Source of the DNA: Xenoacremonium recifei
Taxonomy: Eukaryota > Ascomycota > Sordariomycetes > Hypocreales > Nectriaceae
Assembly (NCBI GenBank): GCA_012184525.1
Contig: WOFQ01000007.1
Coordinates: forward strand, 434,001-498,000
DNA: 64,000 nucleotides
Reading direction: 5' to 3'
The position numbers and the translations under genes were made by a program. The stretch's first letter is position 1. Every line of letters begins with the position of its first letter. This document shows positions 58,466 to 64,000 of the stretch, one piece after another. Below the pieces are notes generated by a model. That model worked only from the letters and a program-made list of their open reading frames with translations, was not told where the DNA came from and made no database searches.

Positions 58466-59949
58466 ATGGAAGATAGCCCTTCACGGCCTATCCACTCAGA
58501 CCGATCTTCACGAGAATCAACATCCAGGCCCTCCAACATGTCTATGCTCGCCATGGCCACGCCCACTTCCCACTCGGCTTTCTCCCAGAGTCCGTGGGAC
58601 AGGGCACGATACCCCGACTACTCTTCTCCACGACCACGACCAGAGAATGATAAAGTGGCTCTGCCTTCGATTCGACAGGTAAGCGGAGCTGGGAGTTGGA
58701 GCATTGTGCAAAACTGACTCTTGTAGGCCTTTCCTGAGCTCCATCTCCAGCTTCAGAATCGGGACCAATACCCGAAACCACCATCCACAGGCACTCCTAC
58801 AGGTACACCCAACCCAGGGATAACGTCTCCAGAATATGTGCATTCTCCAAACGAAAGCAAGAGGCGGAGGTTATCGATCGAGGACGAGCAAGAGATGGAA
58901 AGGGCTCGCCAAGTTCCTCGACTCTACTACAGCCCGGAGAAGGCACCTCCGTCACGAAACATGTCACCAAGCGATCCCATGAGGCCAGGGCAAGAAAGCC
59001 AGGGTTATCTGCCGAACGGCGTTGCTCCTCCTTTGGCACCTGTCGAGAGGTTGGATACTAGGACCTCTTACCCGAGTCTTCCTCCACCACGACCTCTTGA
59101 GCGGGAGCCCGCTCCAAACCATCACCTCCCTGTAGCCAACGATGCCTACCAGAGCTCCCGAGCACCTCTACCGCCTTCAAGAGCAGGAACTCTCGAGGCT
59201 CCCCCACCCAATTACCGAGAACCCAGCTACCCTTACCCCTACCATCACCCCAACCGATACCAGTCTGTGTCCACGAGCTCTACGAACTCTTTTGAACGAG
59301 CCCCCTTTACGTCTGGCAGCTACGGCACCCCGTACCAGGACTTTGTGCGTTATGGCGATATGGGCCCTGGTGGCCTAGGGGGAGACAACAAGCAGCGCAA
59401 GCGCCGAGGGAACTTGCCCAAGGAGACGACAGACAAGCTACGAGCGTGGTTTGTGGCACATCTGCAGCACCCGTACCCTACGGAGGACGAGAAGCAGGAG
59501 CTCATGCGGCAGACGGGCCTCCAGATGAGTACGTTTAGGGCCCGTTCAGTGACAGTGTTTAAGGTCGTGGACTAACCCATCTTCTAGATCAAATCTCCAA
59601 CTGGTTCATCAACGCCCGGCGCCGCCAGCTGCCCACCATGATTAACAATGCTCGCGCCGAGTCTGACGCCATGACAAGCGCCCGCAGCGGCGGTGAGCTC
59701 AAGATCCTCGCCACCACTGAGCGAGGCGACTTTGACCACCACCAGCACCAGCATCAGCACCACCACCAGCACCGCCCGCACCCGCACTCGCTACAGCACT
59801 CAAACCCGCACCAGCACCAGCACCAGCACCATGGTCAACGGGACGCGGCCGGGCCCCTGAGCGACGGTGAGGGCGCCAGCTACGACGAGGACCTCGAGAG
59901 CCTCCAGCATCACCGGCGGACAACCAATATGAGCAGGGGCAGTGTCTGA
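58466..59949 (+). CDS. TALE-class (KN) homeobox transcription factor
   Basis: Nuclear regulator of 458 residues. Exons are 58466..58678, 58727..59528 and 59588..59949. The third exon completes the homeodomain: RKRRGNLPKETTDKLRAWF, then HPYPTEDEKQELMRQTG, then NQISNWFINARRRQL. The three-residue TALE extension between helices 1 and 2 (the HPYP region) and the DNA-contacting Asn of WFINARRR are present. The N-terminal part is disordered, rich in Pro, Ser and Tyr, with a basic cluster (ESKRRRLSIEDEQEME). The C-terminus contains an unusual His/Gln repeat (about residues 374-410) and an acidic end. Fungal TALE factors control conidiation, fruiting bodies and stress responses. The large gene-free flanks on both sides fit a developmental regulator. 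Confidence 0.92.
59737..59831 (+). repeat. CAC/CAG repeat coding a His/Gln-rich tract
   Basis: Imperfect array of caccag and cac units inside the TALE gene. It encodes His and Gln runs with the pattern HQHQHQHHHQH, then HQHQHQHH. Such tracts vary in length between strains and may affect nuclear speckle targeting or transactivation. Confidence 0.75.
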
Positions 59950-62936
59950 GCCTGCGACTGGCACTACTCGACTTTCGGGATTAGCGGGCATTTTAGCGGA
60001 CGACGAACCAACGGCCTTGGAGACCTCTCGCCCTACTATTTCCTTGGGCGAAACAACCTCCCCTCTATTTTTGCTTCTACTTTATCTGTACACAACGAAC
60101 GGCACTACCACCATTATGTTTATGTTTATGTTCTCCAACTATGTATTTGTGGGGAGGCGAGAAGATTTGGATTTCATGGCTTATCCAACATACACGGCAC
60201 ACATCACTCGGACAAGAGTACGCTAACGAGTTTACTCGATTTTATGCTCTCCTTTTTATGTCTCTTTTATCCTTCATCTTGGGGTTTTATTTATTCATTT
60301 CACGGAACAAAGCGAATTTGGCACATGATACCGGCGCAATATACACGGAAACAGCGTTTGGGAATACCGGTCTGCAAAGAAACGGGGAATATCTAGATAC
60401 CAGTTACAGCTAGCTATAGCACACAGCTCACAAGGCAACCATGGTTTTTTATCGGAGGAAGAAGTAGGGGGCAAAAGGACAGTGGATATGAAAGGTACAA
60501 GGCGACAAACATACGTCTTGTGTAAGGGGAAGAGGAGGAAGAAAACAAAAACATGACATAAATATATCAAAACAAATGAAAAATGAAACCAAACGAAGCA
60601 GTTCGCTGATCGAAATGTGTTATTGAAGACGACATTATGCTTGCTGCCCCTGTTGTCTCTTCTCGACTCTGCGTATCCTCATCACTTCTCAACAACAGCG
60701 GCGTCTCCCACGAAGACCCAGCAGACGATCCACCGCCCCCTGTGATAGTCGGTCTCCCCAACCCAACGATGTCCTCGCACGCGGGTCCCTAGTCGAGGTT
60801 CTATCCATGATGCCCGGCCCCCCTGCACGCCCTGAAGTGACCCCCCCTCAAGCCCAACCCGCCCGCGCGTGCGCCCCCAGCCCAGGCGGCACGGCACAGG
60901 GAGCATGTGAACACTAGACAGTGGCGTCTGACGGGGGGGCGCCCGCGCGAGAGACAGTGTCTAGCGCGGCGCAGATTGCAGTGCTGCGATCGCGGATATC
61001 CATGACTTCACGATGGCACGGTGGGACGCTACGGGATGCAGCTGGCCGAGAAGAGGCATGTGGCTGAGGGGAAGAAGGGGGTCCTGGTGGTGATGTGCGT
61101 GTAAGAGAGGAAGAGACAAGAGGCAGCAGGAAGCAAGCGCTGGTTCAAAGCAGACGATGGGATGGGGGTGGGCATGGTCTAGCCCTCTCGCCGCCCGCTC
61201 TGCCACGAGCGAAGAAAGATGCCATGCCACCAGAGCCCTAGGCAAGGGCGGCCGTTGCAGATCGCTGTGCTTGTCACGTCCCGGGCCATATGGATCTTGG
61301 GTCGGTTGTTTCGCTCCCAGCAGCACTTGTCCTGACAGGGCGGGCGAGAGAGGGGCTGGGCTGGGCCACGATGTGCGTCCCATCCATCCAACAGTAAGTA
61401 ACGTTCGGGGGCGACGGCGTGAAGCGTGGCCAGGCGGCGTTGACCAACTGGGCAGTGCTGGCTGGTCGAAGGGGGCGTGGGTGATGACCGCAGAAGCCGT
61501 CACCGGTGAGGGTCCGTCAGAGGGGAGGAGGGGAGGGAACTGCTGTCCCGGCAGGCAAAGCAATGCACTGCAAAAGCAAGCACAAGTCCAATCCGGCCCT
61601 GCGCAGCGTGGGATAGCTGCGTGCTGAGGAGCGTCCTAGCACGGGGTTGAACAAGCATCATCCCATGCGGCGAGGCGACGGCAGATGCAAAAAGGGGCAA
61701 GGCTGCTGCAACGGCTCCTTCGGGTCCGAGAAGACGTGGGAGATGACCTGTGCATTGGAAAGATTCCGAGCCTAAGAGTTAGTTGTGTGGCGTTGTGACG
61801 GGATACTGTAGCACTTGCACGGTTGATGCCCTATACCAGGGAGAAAGCCTATATCAGCAAATGCAACCCAGAGCCCGTCCCTGGTGGCTGTTAGTCTGTC
61901 AGTTCATCCACGGCCGTTGTCATTCCATGTGCCTGGATCCAGGATGACTTGGTTCGGGCCGAGCAGCAAAAGAAAGCAACATGTGCTTGATACCGCTGGC
62001 CTTAATCTTGCTGCATTGCTCGCTCCTCCAGGCGGCTGAGAGGCGTATGTTTGTACAAGCCTGTCAATGTCAGGAGGGCATGTGGAACCGAAGAAGAGAC
62101 CGATCGATGAAGATCCCATTGGCTCATCCAACTTGACAGGCCGCAGCAGCAACGTGGTGGTGGTGACGGATCTCGATGTGGCCATGCCCAGCGAGCACGC
62201 TACTGCACAAGTTGTGAAGGCCAACACCGAATGAAAAATAGAAGGCTGAAATCGAATATCCAGGCCCTGCCCTACCACGCCCGCGTGATGAGGCCGCACG
62301 CTCCAGACCGCCTGTCTCATGTGGCTGCAGGTCTCACTTCAACTCGCCTTGGTCCCCATCTCTTCATCTTGTTGCCGCCGTCTGTCAACTCTGGTGAAAC
62401 CCGAGGATCCATGGAATAGAATAGCCCATTCCCGGTGAAAGGCGGGAGGGGGGGTCGAGCACGGTTAGCGGCATGAAACCCATCGACGAGGTTCATTAGT
62501 TGGACGTCGACTCAGCCATCGACAGAGCCAAGACTTCGTTAGTCGCCCATACTGAGACACTGTGTCTCCCGCTGAAGTTCTGAGGACAATGAGGTTGGCC
62601 AAGGCGTCAACGACAGGGCAGAGACATGGGGCATGGTCTCACTGTGAGCAGACCACTACTTGTAGCTGTCCAGACATATGAGGCCTCACTTGGGGCCTTC
62701 TCTCGATGAGGCACTCCGTAAAGCTGTGAGTCTATCATGCCGTACGAGTTCTCTGAAGTCGCCTTGAAAGTGGGGAGGCGTGGAGAGCGTGCCGTAGACT
62801 CCGTGTGTAGTCGGTTGTAGCGGCGAGGATCTGGATGACATTGCTGGCCACAAGTGCCATTCTACTCGAGTCCTGGCGGTGCTTGAGTCGTGATGATCAT
62901 CCGTCCTGCAGCGCTCCGTAAAGGGGATCCGTGGAT

Positions 62937-62958
62937 AGCCCAGCCCAGCCCAGCCCAG
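62937..62958. repeat. (AGCCC)n short tandem repeat
   Basis: About four copies of a pentanucleotide in a non-coding region; a simple sequence repeat. Confidence 0.75.
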
Positions 62959-63254
62959 TGATGGCCCGATGCTAAGTTTAGCCCGGCAAGGTAAATTGAC
63001 ACTGGGCTCGTGCGCATCCCATCCTAATGATCCTCTAGGCAATAAGCATGTCAGTAGCATTAGCAGCAAGACGCCTCTCGCGCGGCAGTCGACCCCGACG
63101 GGCTGAGTCCCTAAGCCTATCCGATCAGCATGGCGGCTGATGTTGGCCGCGGTTTCAGGAGGTGCCGGCACACAGTGACATGCTTTGGTGAGATGAGGCC
63201 TTGTTCTGGAAACCCGGTCCTGGAGGAACCCATAGGTGTGTGTGCCAGGGCTGT

Positions 63255-63272
63255 CATCCATCCATCCATCCA
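63255..63272. repeat. (CATC)n microsatellite
   Basis: Four copies of the same tetranucleotide unit as the array near 13262. Confidence 0.7.
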
Positions 63273-64000
63273 CACAGCCAACCTTCTATTTGCCTACCTG
63301 GGCAGGGTTTCCCAAACAGAGAAACAGGTTGGAAACACTATGCATGTCCTCGCAGATTATGCGTGACAGGACTGACCGCTCCACCGGTATGCCATCCTGC
63401 AAGCCACAGGCGATATCCAGCGTTTCACGCCCCCCCAGGGACGACATCCAGTGCAACTGTTGGCCCTACGGGATACGAGCCCCCAGGCCTTGGACGGTCT
63501 CATCTTTGAGAGGCACTAGGCCCAATGTCGATCCTAGATCGGCCGGCGTCACAGGGCCAGTGGACGATAGCGCGGCGACCCAGCCGTCAATCGTCAGCAC
63601 CAGTCGCAGACGGCTGAGCGCCATACTCCGTAGAGTAGAAGCTGGCAAGCGGGGAGCCTGTGGCCCTCTCGAAGTCGAAGCCCTGTCAAAGGTTCTAGCT
63701 CGGCCTGGCGGATTGTCAGCGAGACCCCCAAACCCCCCAGGGCTGCCCCCCTCGTGGCATCCTATCCGCCATTCCAGTCTAGTGCTGTTCCGTTTTGGTT
63801 GTCCCGGTCAGCGGACGGCCCTGGCACCGTCCTAGAAACGCCAGGCCAGTTTCAAGCGCTGATAGTCTGTTCAGCAGGCCCTGTTCGGGGGCCTCCTCCT
63901 CTCTAGCTGGCGGGGGGTCAACGGTGACAATGGCCGTCTCCCCTCTGCCATGACGACGGATGGTGAGCGGCTACTGAAGCGGCTGCTGAGCGGTTCCTCG

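Larger units (their letters stand above)
59950..64000. other. About 4 kb without a supportable gene, up to the window edge
   Basis: The first roughly 600 bp are AT-rich and are probably the 3' untranslated region of the TALE gene. The rest is GC-rich with only overlapping short frames. It holds a pentanucleotide CCCAG repeat (62937-62958), a CATC repeat (63255-63272), and TACTCCGTA-type motifs at 62713-62720 and 63624-63632. Confidence 0.45.

Noticed and set aside
60961..61563. 200-codon minus-strand frame
   Set aside because: GC-driven long frame; no signal peptide, domain or intron support, and an overlapping plus-strand frame of similar length.

Overview
The window is nuclear DNA of a filamentous ascomycete, most likely a sordariomycete (Hypocreales-like). 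The genes carry short GT..AG introns, mostly 37-90 nt. There are Zn(II)2Cys6 transcription factors, a fungal Ste11 MAPKKK, an AceTr acetate transporter and fungal mitoribosomal proteins, and genes lie on both strands with no operons. I see no convincing tRNA, rRNA, CRISPR array or transposon. Coding models were built by joining open frames at splice sites that restore conserved protein sequence; nothing was searched against a database.

Layout, 0-10 kb is a dense housekeeping block: the 3' part of APC3/Cdc27, an intron-bearing histone H4, TRAPP subunit Trs20, mitoribosomal mL60 (MRPL31), cap-binding CBC2 and nucleoporin Nup82. 10-23 kb holds a proline-rich orphan protein, an EBP-type sterol isomerase in five exons, a PrpF-family isomerase divergent from a Zn2Cys6 regulator, and an acetate transporter. 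23-31.7 kb has a gamma-glutamylcyclotransferase-like protein, the Ste11 MAPKKK and prephenate dehydratase. 33-39.2 kb has a sulfotransferase-like P-loop protein, mL67/Mhr1 and Hsp104/Hsp98. 39.5-48 kb has a LEU3-like regulator, the GPI-mannosyltransferase subunit Pbn1 and a large caspase-homeodomain-rhodanese protein.

From 48.06 to 58.47 kb no gene can be supported. This 10.4 kb stretch is followed by a TALE homeobox regulator (58.47-59.95 kb), and then about 4 kb more without a supportable gene. Such isolation is typical of developmental regulators with large control regions or long non-coding transcripts, but that is inference.

The most unusual locus is the 986-residue protein at 44870-48058. 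It has a caspase fold with an intact His/Cys pair, a homeodomain-like segment that lacks the DNA-contacting Asn51, and a rhodanese-like domain whose catalytic Cys position is Ala. This architecture looks like a signalling or scaffold protein built from one probably active and two probably non-catalytic modules.

Visible regulatory links include a TGACTCA (CPC1/Gcn4-type) site upstream of prephenate dehydratase, an inverted CreA-type palindrome upstream of the acetate transporter, and a heat-shock-element-like array upstream of hsp104.
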